DNA of 64,000 nucleotides from Cladocopium goreaui (GCA_947184155.2 CAMXCT020000268.1:213126-277125); one strand, 5' to 3'. Counted from the stretch's first letter, positions 1 through 12,263 are shown. Numbers and translations: made by a program. Notes: generated by a model from the sequence alone, not told the origin.

Positions 1-185
1 AAGCGTCGCTGTACCCCTTGGGTCACAGGTCTTGGACCCGTGCCGTGCGCCAACAGTGTGGGATGACACCAGCCAAGTCAATGTAGCACACACCGCCTGG
101 ACACCTCTGGCAGTGGCTACGTGAGGCTGTGCCATCTGCCACATTTGTCAACTCCTGGCTTCGAGTCATCCAATGTCGTCCGTCT
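1..185. other. GC-rich, coding-like window edge
   Basis: The first 185 bases are GC-rich like the exons. A minus-strand acceptor (CACTGCCAG) precedes CPGGVCYIDLAGVIPHCWRT, while the plus strand has an equally long open frame. Truncated by the window edge. Confidence 0.3.
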
Positions 186-633
186 ATTGATTTATCTATC
201 CATCATTTAACAGATATCAACTATAACAGATACAACATATATATATATACATACTGTAATATGAAAATGTATATGGCTGTCACCTGATCCCTGGACAAAT
301 CCGAGGCATTTACAAACTAAAAACTGTTTTTTATATTTTTCTAGTATCAATACCCTAAAACACAGTCTGAATATGTTTACTGTAAACCAAGTTCCTTTTC
401 TCACACATGTAATCGCTAGCCGCTGATAGCCCATCCTCCTATACACAAAAAATAACTCCAGGGTTTCAGTCTGCAACAATATGCCTGGAAGCTGAGAATT
501 TGAGAATGTCACGAAGATGTGCCAGATTCCTCCAGATTTCAATGGGCTGAACATCTCCATTTCCTCCAGATTTGTTTCCGTTTTTTGGAAATTCATCTGA
601 AGTTGTTTCATTGCCAGGTGAGAATGACAGAGG

Positions 634-742
634 TTACCCTCTGGTAAACTAACATAACCATGGAAAATCACCATGCTATTAATGATAAAATCAACTATAA
701 ATGTCTAATTTTCAAAAGCTATGTTAAATTACCAGAGGGTAC
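634..742. repeat. family A inverted-repeat element (TACCCTCTGGTAAAC ends)
   Basis: About 110 bp with terminal inverted repeats TACCCTCTGGTAAACTAACATA / TATGTTAAATTACCAGAGGGTA and a semi-conserved centre (AAAATCACCAT...TAATG..TAAATCAACTATAAATGGCCATTTTC). No ORF. MITE-like. Confidence 0.85.
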
Positions 743-928
743 CTTTTCTCTGGGATTGGGCCACCATGCTATTACCCACATTGGCTGATATCCTACCAGT
801 CGATCACTCCCAGGAGCAAAGAATCTCTCACCAGTTTCGACAAAGCCACCGTTTCGCTGATGGTCAAAGGTAGGGTCAAATGCGAAATATATTTCATCAT
901 ATTTGGTAAACTTATACTATCTGCAGCC

Positions 929-1045
929 AAATGGAGGTTTCCTAAAATGGGGGTCCCCAAAACCATAGGGTTTCAATACTAAAATCGTGAAATTATGTCT
1001 AATTTTGGATGATTTGGGGGTTCCCCCATTTTGGGAAACCTCCAG
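929..1045. repeat. family G inverted repeat (TGGAGGTTTCC ends)
   Basis: TGGAGGTTTCCTAAAATGGGGGTCCCC ... GGGGGTTCCCCCATTTTGGGAAACCTCCA, a perfect-looking hairpin. A related diverged copy lies at 33717-33850. Confidence 0.8.
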
Positions 1046-1262
1046 ACAGCCCTACAGATGCAATGAGGCTGGCTGAAGTTTTCGTGTAAACACGCCAGAT
1101 GCAAAACAAGGTCATTCCGGCATTCCAGCGTCAACTTTCCCTAAACACAAAACTCTACCAGGGATTAGTATCAGCCATAGATGTTTCCCCAACATTCCCC
1201 AACTATAGCCAATTACGGACGACGTTTCCATTAAAACATCCATATCATCCATCATTTAGCAC

Positions 1263-1344
1263 CGGGTCCATCCAATCCCCCGGTCTTCACCACATCGATC
1301 TCTGCCAGACCCTTCAAACCGGAGCGTTTCCGATCGTCCGCATC
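1263..1344 (-). CDS. exon, unknown protein
   Basis: Acceptor CGGTAACAG|G, donor CCCG|GTGCTA. Encodes DADDRKRSGLKGLAEIDVVK then TGGLDGP. Clear coding composition between AT-rich flanks. Confidence 0.58.
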
Positions 1345-2232
1345 CTGTTACCGAGCATGAAAAGGACTATGTATAAATTCAAATATGTATATGTCACATA
1401 TATAAATATATACATACATACATATACACCACATAATATATAATATATATATACACCATATGTGTCATATATTACATCATTCCACTAAATCAATTGAGAC
1501 TTAACATGTTTCCATCTTTTCAGTGGTTGCGGTATGTTGCTATACCTGTGAAATCTATCAAACCACGATGAAAGCAACCATTTGTTAGGCTTTTGTTTGG
1601 GACAAAATCAGTTGTTCCATACTTCGTTTTTTTTTTTAATATTCTTTTTAAGGACTAAATCAATTGAACAAAACACATGATTGCATATAAATGCGTCTAC
1701 TGCGTATACCATCCATGTCCATCCATGGTGTTTTACATGCTCCATTTATCTATTTATATTCATATGAAGGTAGACATGGCATATATGGAAGATCCGGGTG
1801 TAATAATTCTGATAGCAACCACAATTGAGAATAACCCCTAAAAATAATCAACGATAATGGCGTCTCCAACTGCACACATTAGTACAATTGGGAATGTTGC
1901 ATGTGACAATGAAATCTTGCGAGCACGAAACAGCAAATCGATCCAAACGTTTCACGACAAAATCGGAGGACTAGACTTACTTTTGCAATAGCAAGGCTAA
2001 GTTATAGACTAGACAATACCTGTATGTCTTGGCGGAGAAGATTCATCCCCCCCAAAAAAAGGATCCGCATTTTGTTGACTCCAACTGCTTTTTGATTAAT
2101 ATAATTTTATCATGTTTTATCTCATTGTTCTTCCTTAACAATCCCATTCTGGTCTTGTTGGCCACTCAACGTTCTCAATGTTTGGTGTCAATTTAATCCA
2201 ATCTCCGCTGAACAATTATGGATTCAGTTCAT

Positions 2233-2361
2233 ACAGTTATGGCCCGGAATACTAGTTATAAGTACTAAGAACATCTAAGAACTAACCCCATTTATAGAAT
2301 GTATAATCCCATAGAAATAACATGAAATAACCAGTTATAACCAATAAATGGTCATAACTGT
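2233..2361. repeat. family C inverted-repeat element (CAGTTATGGCC ends)
   Basis: CAGTTATGGCCCGGAATACTAG ... TAAATGGTCATAACTG with internal GTTATAAGTACT and TTATAGAATGTATAATCCCAT. Confidence 0.8.
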
Positions 2362-2467
2362 AATCAAGTTGTTTCATGTTTTTTTTTTAGTTTCTCCCAT
2401 CCTCAGACATTCAGCAGCCCATGAAAAAAGCGACGGCGGTCCCAGCCTTCAAACCTTCCAACACATC

Positions 2468-2560
2468 GCCTAAACGGCCATAGCCTCTAGTGGCCTGCCG
2501 AAGTTCACAAACTGCTGGGTACCCAGCGAGTCTGGTACAGACGAATTCTCGGACAGCACT
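2468..2560 (-). CDS. candidate exon
   Basis: Acceptor TTTATTGCCAG, 31 codons SAVREFVCTRLAGYPAVCEL then RQATRGYGRLG, possible GA donor (GGC|GATGTG). A second frame (VLSENSSVPDSLGTQQFVNF) is open. Confidence 0.45.
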
Positions 2561-2587
2561 CTGGCAATAAATGTAGCCATGGAACAT

Positions 2588-2692
2588 TACCCTCTGGTAA
2601 TTTAACATAGCTATGGAAAATCACAACTTTTAATGGGAAAATCCACTATAAATGGCCATTTTCAATAGCTATGTTAGTTTACCAGAGGGTAC
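2588..2692. repeat. family A element
   Basis: Same ends and core as the copy at 634-742. Sits inside a 192-nt candidate intron. Confidence 0.85.
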
Positions 2693-2752
2693 CCATGAAT
2701 AATCTACCCAGCTTTTCATGGTCTTCCATAGCATTCCATAGCTATGACGCAC

Positions 2753-2826
2753 CTCCTGCCGCATGCGTTCCATGTTTTGCCCGGCAGATGTCAACTGAGA
2801 CACCTTGGAGAAGATGTTTGGACCCT
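2753..2826 (-). CDS. exon with good splice sites
   Basis: Acceptor GCAACTGCCAG, donor GGAG|GTGCGT. Encodes GPNIFSKVSQLTSAGQNMER then MRQEV, helical/coiled-coil-like. The intron to the next exon (2561-2752) is 192 nt and over half of it is one TACCCTCTGG element. Confidence 0.55.
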
Positions 2827-3618
2827 CTGGCAGTTGCGAATGTCTTCAGTCGTGGTTCCAAGAAAAAGCCTGGAATAGATGAAAAATAACGGACAATTGC
2901 CCTTTATAATACTGATATATATATATATATATAGATGATAAAAATGAATAACAATGATGATTTGCCGAACTCTAAAATGGTGATTTTCCAGTGTGCTACT
3001 CTAAATAACCAGATATAGATCAAAGATCATTTCTAGGAAGGTTTTCAAACTGCCGTAAAGTATGGTGGGTGAAGTATCAGTGACTCGGGTGATGCTGCAA
3101 AAGAGTAGGTCAATTCAATTGGATCACAGGCATTTGTAGATTTTGTAGAATTCGGCCATTGATCAAACGTTCCAATTGGAGTGTGGGTGAATTGCGATTA
3201 TTGACTTGTACCCTGGGAAAAATATGGAATATAGGATTTGGGAAGAGAAGATAATTGGAAGACTCAAAATCACTTCCAACCATTCGCCCATCAATTTGTT
3301 ATGTAGGAATGATGTCAGTAACCCAGGGAATACCAACATGATCCAAAATACAAATCCGTTTTTAAACAGGGGTCGTGGAGGTAGTTGTGCAGCTATGGTG
3401 TTTTCCCATTATTGTTGGACAAACCGCGACCTACATCTACCTAAGCTGGGGAAGTTGCGAATTCCAAATATTTCAAAAATCAGACACAATAAGAAACAAT
3501 TCCCATGCATCATAAACCCATCTTGATCTGAGATAATTAAAACCCTTTAAATAAATAACTATATATATATTATATATATAACAATATTAAAAAAAAAAAA
3601 AAACATCTCCATTTCTAG

Positions 3619-3733
3619 CTCCGCAACTTCCCAAGTTGCCACTCTTCCAAGCAGGCTGCCCAGGCTTGCGGGCCAGCTGTGTACTTGCCAATTCAATGGA
3701 CTCGGATGTATCTTGACACAGGAGCTGACCTCA
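3619..3733 (-). CDS. candidate exon
   Basis: Acceptor TGAGGTCAG, frame LLCQDTSESIELASTQLARK then PGQPAWKSGNLGSCGA. Donor not clear. Low end is bounded by a 16-base A run at 3589-3604. Confidence 0.42.
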
Positions 3734-3798
3734 TTGGGCATCGTCAGGGCCGTTTCACGGCCCCGAAAAAACGCATGTGGAAATTCAAACTCACAGGA

Positions 3799-3912
3799 TA
3801 CCCTCTGGTAAACAAACAGTTTGCTATTGAAAATGATCATTTATAGCGGATTTTCCCATGACAAACGATGATTTTCCATAATTATGTTAGTTTACCAGAG
3901 GGCCAGAGGGTA
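3799..3912. repeat. family A element
   Basis: TACCCTCTGGTAAACAAACAG ... GTTAGTTTACCAGAGGGCCAGAGGGTAAC. The right end is partly duplicated. Confidence 0.82.
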
Positions 3913-4657
3913 ACCCTTCATTATATATCCTGGGAAACAACAAACATCTCCTGAAACTGTATTTTAAGGCCACTACCATGGTGAGATTATGCTTGGAAAT
4001 TGGAACCATCAATCAGAGCATCGGATCTCTGGAAAATTCATGAAAATTGCCCCTTGAATGGACATGGCACGGGAAACGCATTCTTGTCATTTCTTGCAAT
4101 GCAATGCCGTATTACCAACGGCCAAAAATACCTTGAATGGAGGATAGTTGGTACTGTACCACCCATCTCGTTCAAATCTGGTGATGCGTGTGGTTTTGCG
4201 TTTCTATACTAGGGATGGACATTTACAGGTACCCTTTAACAAACCGATAAAATCATGCGAAGGATGACAATGGGAAACCGTCCCTCATAGACCAGAACGT
4301 GTTTCAACCCCAATGAATGAGCGGGCTGATCGAGCAATCGAGCAATTCATCCCATTTCCGGGAAAAACGTGGTTTCTGGACTTAGTGGATCAGTGGAAAG
4401 CAATCTTTGCAGTAGCCGGTAGCCCCAAAAATATCGAACAGTAAAAAAAAAAAGGAAACAATTAAACATCAAACTAACAGTAAAAAAAACGTTACGAACA
4501 TCTATCCTAATTTGCCATCCTAGCTATGGAAATCAACATGTTTCAATATGCTTTTTATAGGTAAATTATAACTCAGTACACATTGCCAATCTTAGATACC
4601 CTGCAACAAATTAAACTGTTAGCTGGTACCTGTAGACATGAAATCGCAATCCAACCT

Positions 4658-4876
4658 ACCCTCTGCTAAACTTTTACACAACGAACTGGAAAGATCCACC
4701 ATGCTATTAATGGCTAAATCAACGAACTAAATGGCTATATTCAATTCTGGTAATTTAACATAGCTATTGAAAATGGCCATAGAAATAGCGGATTTACCCA
4801 TTGAAAATGGTGATTTACCGTAAATCACCATTTTCCCATAGTTTTCCCATTGTTTTCCCATGGTTTACCAGAGGGT
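4658..4876. repeat. two overlapping or nested family A copies
   Basis: A degraded copy from TACCCTCTGCTAAAC runs into a second that starts at CTGGTAATTTAACATAG and ends TTTACCAGAGGGT, with a stutter of 'TTTTCCCATG' units before the end. Confidence 0.7.
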
Positions 4877-4914
4877 CTTCAGGATTTTTCACTACCCGAC
4901 TACAGCTTGACCTG

Positions 4915-4970
4915 AATTAATGGGCCATCTGAGCTGAGTTCCACGCAGCTCATACTCAAAGAGGCCCTCA
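4915..4970 (-). CDS. candidate exon
   Basis: Acceptor TGCGCTGAG|G, encodes LFEYELRGTQLRWPINS, donor TTCAG|GTCAAG. On the plus strand the same DNA reads STQLILKEALSAARERYRLQ with a weaker donor, so strand is not certain. Confidence 0.38.
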
Positions 4971-5307
4971 GCGCAGCGCGGGAGAGATACAGATTGCAGA
5001 TGAAACATGGTGATATGTGTGACCAAAACAGATTGTATATATATATATATAATATATAGATACAATGACTTAGTGTGATTATATGTATATATATATATAT
5101 ACACATAAATGTATTTATATGCACACATCCGTTTTGGATATGCATGTAGATAGTTGTGGATATGCATGTAGATAGTTGTATCTACATATATAATAATAAA
5201 ACACAAAAACTGTATTTGCAAAGAACATATACCGTAGATATGCAAGTTTATCTACAATCTGGGTAGACAACATGAAACAACAATATAGTCGGTCTCAGTG
5301 AGGGTGC

Positions 5308-5361
5308 AAACTGACACCATCGCAGTGTTTTAGCCGCCCAAACCATCTTGTAGGCACCGCT
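5308..5361 (-). CDS. candidate exon
   Basis: Minus frame GAYKMVWAAKTLRW between CAAAAG|C and GATG|GTGTCA. Short. Confidence 0.3.
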
Positions 5362-5537
5362 TTTGGAAACAACAAAATTCCCACTAATTATATGATATTT
5401 GTAATTATTAATATTATATCATATTAATATATATATATATATTTATTATCATTATTCTTATTATTATTATATCCACATTATATATCAAGAAATGCAGAAC
5501 TCCAAAGAATCTCTTGGACTCTTTTCAAAAAAAAAAC

Positions 5538-5642
5538 GTGCTCCCGCGCAAATGCTGATCCAACTTCTCGAAGGGCACGCTGCTCTTCGATAGCCTGAAC
5601 TACCGACCAACGGACGCGCAGACGCGCACGGCACGTGCCCGG
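5538..5642 (-). CDS. exon, coiled-coil-like segment
   Basis: Acceptor TTTTCTGCAG, 35 codons PGTCRARLRVRWSVVQAIEE then QRALREVGSAFAREH, donor CAC|GTTTTT. Rich in A, E, L and R, likely helical. Other frames also open. Confidence 0.48.
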
Positions 5643-6087
5643 CTGCAGAAAATGCGATGAAATCACCGAGAGATTTCTGGTGAACCAAACAATCTGTGGA
5701 TTTATAAGGCGCTGGTTTAGTTTTCATCTGGCTATTTAACAGTTCGCCATGGAATATCACATGCTATTAAAAACGGTAAACGATCTATTTCGATTGGGGC
5801 CATCTATCCCATGGCGAACTGTTGAATCACAGGAGGGTAGTTTAGTTCAGGCTCAATGTTGGGTTTGTCAAAGTCTATATATATATATATACACACATCA
5901 CACTGATTCACACCCTCTTAATTGGGGTTAAAAAGAACCACTTGGTAGGGGGGCATCATGTTGTAGGTTGTTAATGTGAGTGGCTGGAATAAACCGTTCT
6001 CCCCAGATCATCGCCAATCTTGGACACTTGCATTGTTTTGTTTGCTGGTGAATAAAAACAATCTCTATTAATATATAATTACTTGCT

Positions 6088-6174
6088 TTCAACCCCTCTG
6101 AACAATATTAGTCAGTTGGGATTTTCATTCCCAATTTATGGACAAATAAAACATGTTCCAAACCACCAACCAGA
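6088..6174. repeat. family B element lacking its left end
   Basis: Core and right end (CAACCCCTCTGAACAATATTAG ... CCAAACCACCAACCAG) present. Left terminal repeat missing. Confidence 0.7.
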
Positions 6175-6176
6175 TA

Positions 6177-6322
6177 CATATATATATATATTATATATAT
6201 ATATATGTATTTGTATATGTATATGTACATGTATATGTATATGTATATGTGTATGTCTATGTCTATATGTATATGTATATGTACATGTATATGTATATGT
6301 ATATGTGTATGTCTATGTCTAC

Positions 6323-6361
<39 letters not shown>

Positions 6362-6560
6362 CATATATATGTATATGTATATGTGTATGTCTATGTCTAT
6401 ATGTATATGTATATGTGTATGTGTGTGTCTATGTCTATATGTATATGTATATGTGTATGTGTGTGTCTATGTCTATATGTATATGTATATGTGTATGTCT
6501 ATGTCTATATGTATATGTATATGTGTATGTCTATGTCTATATGTAAATGTATATGTATAT
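6177..6560. repeat. ATGTAT/GTCTAT microsatellite
   Basis: Six-base periodic repeat with higher-order blocks (GTATGTCTATGTCTATATGTATATGTATAT). Accounts for three overlapping long open frames. Confidence 0.95.
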
Positions 6561-6710
6561 ATACACCCGATTTATAGCAAAATAATAAAGTACTAAACTA
6601 CCCAAGGGTTACCTCGAGATGGGGGTCAAGATACACCCAGCAACATCTAAGACTCAGGAGTTTCATCTAAAGAGGTCCTACCATGATGAAATAGTCATCA
6701 GTTCAATCGA

Positions 6711-6815
6711 TAACCCTCTGGTAAACTAACATAACTATGGAAAATCACCATTTTTAATGGGACAACTCACTATAAATGGCCATTTTCAATAGCTATGTTA
6801 GTTTACCAGAGGGTA
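6711..6815. repeat. family A element
   Basis: Near-perfect inverted repeat arms, about 105 bp. Confidence 0.87.
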
Positions 6816-7147
6816 CGCAGTAAAATGAGATGCAATAAACATCCAGCAATGAATATTGATACCATTCCGGAATTATCCATCTCCCTAGGTATTACATAGT
6901 AATGTAATGTATATTATATTGATACATCTGTCAATATCATTGTATCGCATACAAGCTGAGGCCCCCAATTGTAAGCTGGTTTATAATCCCATTAACTGTA
7001 TAGATATATCTACCATAAACTATATGGTTAACCAAGTTTCTTTTAGTCAACTTAGTTATCTAAGGGGCCTCACCTTGTGTCGTTTTATCCATCTCTTTAG
7101 CTATACTCATATAGCTCGCCCGGTAGCAACAGGTCGATTGGGTGACC

Positions 7148-7177
7148 TTTCCACCTGGACTGGGACCTTTCCACGAC
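7148..7177 (-). CDS. small candidate exon
   Basis: Between CCCAGGCAG and AAAG|GTCACC on the minus strand, encodes about ten residues (SGSWKGPSPGGK region). Very short. Confidence 0.28.
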
Positions 7178-7389
7178 CCGCTGCCTGGGGTATTATCATC
7201 CATAGATGAGGATATCACATTGGAATATATTGGATACAATGGGATATAATGGGATATATGTATTATAGATAAATAAACAAATTATTCATATATGATATTT
7301 GGGTCCGTCGAAATTGCATGTATCATTTAAATGAATGGGGAACATGGTGATTACAAAAAAAAGAAACAACATGGGATTGGGGGTCACCC

Positions 7390-7462
7390 CATAGATCTTA
7401 AATGAAATTGAAGCTGCCGGGGTCTCGTGAGTCTCTTCACTATTCTGAGCTGCCATGACCCA
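7390..7462 (-). CDS. candidate exon
   Basis: Minus frame NSEETHETPAASISFKIYG after GCAGCTCAG, followed by GG|GTGACC. Short but clearly non-repetitive between AT-rich DNA. Confidence 0.35.
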
Positions 7463-7513
7463 AGAATACATCATACCCGTGATCTACAGCAATTATCATA
7501 CAATCTATTTCCA

Positions 7514-7626
7514 CAGTTATGGCCATTTATTAGTTATAACTGGTTATAAATGGGATTATACATTCTATTAATGGGGTTATAAGTACTTATAACTGGTAAA
7601 GGGCCATAACTTAGGCCATAACTGCA
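7514..7626. repeat. family C element
   Basis: CAGTTATGGCCATTTATTAG ... GGCCATAACTG, opposite orientation relative to 2233-2361. Confidence 0.82.
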
Positions 7627-7676
7627 TATTATGTTCGCTGATTGAAATCCATACAAAGCCATTCGTACTTCCTATA

Positions 7677-7773
7677 GCCATAGGATCCATGGTGCTGCTA
7701 TATATGGTAACATGGATCCCATCAATATACCCCCAATGTTAGCATATATACCAGCACCATGGATCCTATGGTC
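7677..7773. repeat. family E inverted-repeat element (CCATAGGATCCATGG ends)
   Basis: CCATAGGATCCATGGTGCTGCTATATATGGTAACATGG / GTTAGCATATATACCAGCACCATGGATCCTATGG, a long, nearly perfect hairpin. Confidence 0.85.
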
Positions 7774-7847
7774 TTATAGGATATCATAAATCAACAATTG
7801 TATTTTGATCATTTTTCAATGCCTCAAATCTCAACATGTTCCCGGCA

Positions 7848-7937
7848 AGCCCCCATGGGGCCCTGGCCGATGATTCAGCCATGCCACCGGGTCGAACGCC
7901 TCCAGGCTCGATGATTCCCGGTCGCGATCGCCGATAG
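7848..7937 (-). CDS. candidate exon
   Basis: GC-rich island. Minus frame PIGDRDRESSSLEAFDPVAW then LNHRPGPHGGL, alternative YRRSRPGIIEPGGVRPGG. Acceptor near TCAG|CCTATC. Donor not clear. Confidence 0.38.
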
Positions 7938-7995
7938 GCTGAGATGTTGAAGTACGATTCGTGACATCAATAAAACTCATGTGACTCATGTGGAT

Positions 7996-8109
7996 TACCC
8001 TCTGGTAAACGTTCACATAACGAACTGGAAAATCACCATTTTCTAGCTGGGTAAATCCACTATTTCTATGGCCATTTTCAATAATTAGCTATGTTTGTTT
8101 ACCAGAGGC
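7996..8109. repeat. family A element
   Basis: TACCCTCTGGTAAACGTTCACATAACG ... GTTTGTTTACCAGAGG, followed after 85 bp by a family B element. Confidence 0.82.
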
Positions 8110-8194
8110 TAATTGTGGATAATTCTGGGAGATTATTTCGGATAATCATCTGGAAATGGTTGATTTGGGGGTGCAATGAGGTTAGTTCAAGACT

Positions 8195-8297
8195 TCTGGT
8201 TGGTGGTTTCAACCCCTCTGAAAAATATGAAAGTCAGATTGGATCATCCTCCCAACTATTGGGGAAAATAAAAGCCATGTTCCAAACCACCAACCAG
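8195..8297. repeat. family B inverted-repeat element (CTGGTTGGTGGT ends)
   Basis: CTGGTTGGTGGTTTCAACCCCTCTGAAAAATAT ... ATGTTCCAAACCACCAACCAG, about 103 bp, no ORF. MITE-like. The core 'TTGGGATGAT(T/G)..TTCCCAATATATGGA.AAATAAAA' is shared by all copies. Confidence 0.85.
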
Positions 8298-8762
8298 ATA
8301 TCATCTTAGATCAATCCAATCTTTTGAGGAACCCGACTTCTATGACCCAAGTTCACTGGCTTCGCTGCACTGGGACGAACCCTTGATCCCACAACGGTCA
8401 CAACGGTTAAACAAAAAAAACATGGGAATAAATGAGGAAATCCGGTGGTATACTTGTAGGAAATAGTCGTTTGATGTTTTGTAAAGTGCTCTATCTCCTT
8501 TTCGTGGTGTTTTTTTGTGGTAATATTTAATATCCACAGTAAAAATCCAGATGATACCATCGTGTCTGTGAATCCTCATCCTATATAACCATGGCTTCCA
8601 GTTTGCTAAACTGTTAGGAAAATAACCAGATAGAAAATCCCTAAAATCAGCTATAAATCCCTAGTGAATCCCTATTTTTTTGAGGGTGAAACCACCATTT
8701 TCCCCAATGAAGTCACAATTTTCCCATGGTTTTCCTCTGGTTTCTACAGATCTAACGGGGGC

Positions 8763-8876
8763 AACGCCCTCGTCAAGAACCCCAACGGGTCGCGTTGCCC
8801 GCCGCGACCAAAAATATACGGTCCGTCCACCTCCTTGGAATCAAAGTCCTGGAGAAAACTTCGGGAATCCGTCTCA
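8763..8876 (-). CDS. candidate exon
   Basis: Minus frame ETDSRSFLQDFDSKEVDGPY then IFGRGGQRDPLGFLTRALPP. Acceptor AAAAAG|G, donor uncertain. A second frame is open. No family recognised. Confidence 0.45.
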
Positions 8877-9754
8877 CCTTTTTCGACTGGGGTTGGTTTC
8901 GAGTAACCATATTACAGGACTGGAAAAAAAATATATATATTTATATTGATGAAATATTGGTTTCAACTGGGGTTGGTTTCAGGGAAAAAATATGGAAAAC
9001 ACCCTGATATGTGATGGAAAATGGATGAAAATTTGATGAACATGGTTTCCCGGAATGTTCCCGACTCAACCAATCCAGTGATTTTTTGGGTGATAGCAAG
9101 TAAACACATGTTCAACCATCAGAAATTGTTTTTTAACCGCCAGAAATCTTGGTGGTGGAAGCACAATGGTGGATTTACCAACTTAATGGTGATAAATGGA
9201 ATATACTGGGAATACAATTGGATAGTTGCTGGAAACTTGTCCCCTCTGCTAATGTTTGCTAAGCTGTAGATATGGAAAGCAATGGTTTCCCCGCGTAACA
9301 TGATCTACTTTAATGGTGGGTGTTCCATATCTGTCTATGGCAAAATTGACTGGGAGCGCATGGAACACTATTTGACATGCATGAACAAATAAACGCGAAT
9401 CACGCAAACGGGATATGACACCCATAAGCCAAATCTTCAATTTGCCAGTTGACATAAACACAGTACTGGGATTCATTGCAACAGCGACGACGCGAACTGT
9501 GTGTATGCCTTCGTTTCTTGAGCTGCATCTCCGAGTTTACCGTCTCTCTATACATATTATACATATACATATCAATACAATGTTGTGCCCCCAATATATA
9601 TATATATATATATGATCCCCGTTCAGATTGGGCCCGAGGGGTTGGGAGCCCCATTTTGTAGCTACAGAACGGCGTCCCCAAGTTGCCCTTCTTACAAGTT
9701 GGCAGAACCCAACATTCACCGAGGAAGGTTTTTGTTACAAAATGGCAGTCCAAG

Positions 9755-10415
9755 CTGACCCCTATAGTTACAAAATGAGTCACCGATTTTGCTCGACTCG
9801 AATCCGCTCGCATCCGTTGGCTCGATTTGCCCTTTACAGGATGGTGGGGACAGGGGGTGGCTATACTCGCACTATCCTAGGATCCCTGGGAAGTAACCTG
9901 CAACAGCCCGGCCAACCCGAGTCGCGGTTCATTTTTTCCGTTCTTTTGCGTTCATCCGTCTGTTTTGGCGTGACGCTGTCTGAGTGGCCAAGCTAAACAT
10001 TAAATACAACGTTGGATGTCATAATCAAAAAATATAAATATCACAAAAATATATATATATATATATTATATATAATCTGACCCCTAGTTACAAAATGAGT
10101 CACCGATTTTTGCTCGACTCGCATCCGCTGGCTCGATTTGCCCTTTACAGAATGGTGGGGACTGGGGGTGGCTATACTCGCACTATCCTAGGATCCCTGG
10201 GAAGTAACCTGCAACAGCCCGGCCAACCCGAGCCGCGGTTCATTTTTTCCGTTCTTTTGCGTTCATCCGTCTGTTTTGGCGTGACGCTGTCTGAGTGGCC
10301 AAGCTAAACATTAAATACAACGTTGGATGTCATAATCAAAAAATATATATATATATATTATCCGACCCCTAAGTACAAAATGAATCACCGGTTTTACTCG
10401 ACTCGCATCCGCTCG
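9755..10415. repeat. tandem duplication of a 0.27-0.32 kb unit, two copies and a fragment
   Basis: Units begin at GACCCCTA(TA)GTTACAAAATGAGTCACCG (9759), again at 10079 and again, truncated, at 10363. Each full unit carries CAGGATGGTGGGGACNGGGGGTGG...GTGACGCTGTCTGAGTGGCCAAGCTAAACATTAAATAC and ends in (AT)n. The short ORFs in the unit (about 50 codons) are shared because the unit is duplicated. There is no sign of a gene. Confidence 0.85.
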
Positions 10416-10677
10416 CATTTGATTCTTCTTCTTCCATGAGCAATGACATAAATCGCAAGTCGCGACTGATGTTAAATTTGTTCACGTTGGCATCAATAAA
10501 GTGCACTTATCAGACTGCATTGGAACTTGATGCATTCAATATACACTCTTATTTGAGATCTCCTTGGCTATGAAAATTATTCTGTGATTTTTTGATTCCA
10601 TCCAGTTTGTAGGGGCTATAGTTGAGTATTATCTGTTTACGCTTTGAATCCATCCAATTTGTAATGGTTATTGATTA

Positions 10678-10865
10678 GCCCTCCAGACTCCGACAGAATG
10701 GTCGGGACTGGAGGGTAACAAACTCGCACTTCCAATGCAAAATTCCGGTACCAGGGGGGGGTTCACTTACAAGATGGCAGAACCCAGGGTCAAAATTTTG
10801 CACAAAATGGTAGCCAAAAACCATTCTGTAACGGCCCTGAGGCCTCAGATTTAGTAACAAAAATT
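10678..10865. other. diverged relative of the 9.6-10.4 kb unit
   Basis: Shares TTACAAGATGGCAGAACCCA and ACAAAATGG(T)AGCCAA with 9690-9745. Possibly an old inverted copy. No gene seen. Confidence 0.45.
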
Positions 10866-10959
10866 TCAACGGGTATTATATATGCATACCAGAAACCTAC
10901 GTACTTATTTCGATTAGTTATAAACCAACTGAGCTAAACATAGTGACACCACCTTGTAC

Positions 10960-11905
10960 ATCTACATATAATTGATATATGCATGCATATGTATATATAT
11001 ATACACAAGATAATATATATAAAATATAATAAATAATATATCATATATATATGTAATATAAGAAATAATATATAATATACAATATAAATTATATATTATA
11101 TATAAAAGATAAAATAAATACAATAAAAACAATATATATATAATAAGATAGCACAAAAAATACCGTACATATAATATAATATACAAGATTAAAATATATA
11201 ATAATATATATATATATAATTAATAAAATATAAAAATAAATAATATATAATATATAAAAAAACAAATATATAATATATATAATATATATATAATATATAT
11301 ATATATGTTATATTATATTATATATATATTATATAATATATATATAATATATAATATATATTATAATATATATAGATATTATAATATATATAATATAATA
11401 TATATTATATAATATATATATATATAAATATCATAAAAAATAATATATAATGTAATAAATATAAATATAATATAAAAAATAATATATAATATAAATAATA
11501 TGTAATACATAAAATAAAATAATATATATATATATATAATATAATATATACTATGAAATAGGTAATATATAATATAATATATAAAATATATAATACATAA
11601 TATATAATATGTAAAAAACAAAATTAATAATATACAAAATATAATATCAAATATTTAATATATATAATATAATATAATATAATATATTTAATTTATAATA
11701 TATAATAAAAAATAATTATTATATAATAAATAAAAATAATATAAACTATTGAGTATATAATATATATAATATAAAATATAGAATATTTAATATATAATAT
11801 ACAATATATATATATATTTTGATATATAATATATAGTATATAGTATATAGTATATAATATATATAGTATATGATATTTATATATAATATAATGACATGAT
11901 TTATG
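10960..11905. repeat. AT-rich low-complexity block
   Basis: Almost only A and T (TATATAATATA). No gene seen. Open frames on the minus strand are compositional. Confidence 0.95.
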
Positions 11906-11939
11906 ACATGACATTCATTCCCCTGATACGTTCATAGCG

Positions 11940-12050
11940 TTCATAGCACAGCCTCAGCTGAACTCATTCGTCCTCCAAGGTAAGTCGTTCCCGTGTTTCA
12001 GACGCCATGGCGGGGTCCCGCGGGTCCCGTTGCTGGCATAGAGACCCTGG
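11940..12050. other. GC-rich island, possible small exon
   Basis: Minus strand frame PAMASETRERLTLED ends at a possible GA donor (GAG|GACGAA). The plus strand has CAAG|GTAAGTC and a nearby CAG. Both readings are short, strand not decided. Confidence 0.25.
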
Positions 12051-12263
12051 TTGGTGGTTGACTAACCAACCATTGGTTGGTAATATACTGTTAATATATG
12101 GTTTATATTAATGGTTATTATATGGTTAATGATGGTTATCTATATATCTGCTTGGTGGTGCAATAACCATCTCGAAGAGTATGAGTTCGTCAATGACTCA
12201 ATGGGAAGGATGACATCCCATATATGAAATGAACAAAACATAATGTTTGAAACCACCAACCAG
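12045..12263. repeat. expanded family B-like element
   Basis: Begins CTGGTTGGTGGTTGACTAACC and ends GTTTGAAACCACCAACCAG but is twice the usual length, with GGTTAATATATGGTTA stutter between. Confidence 0.55.
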
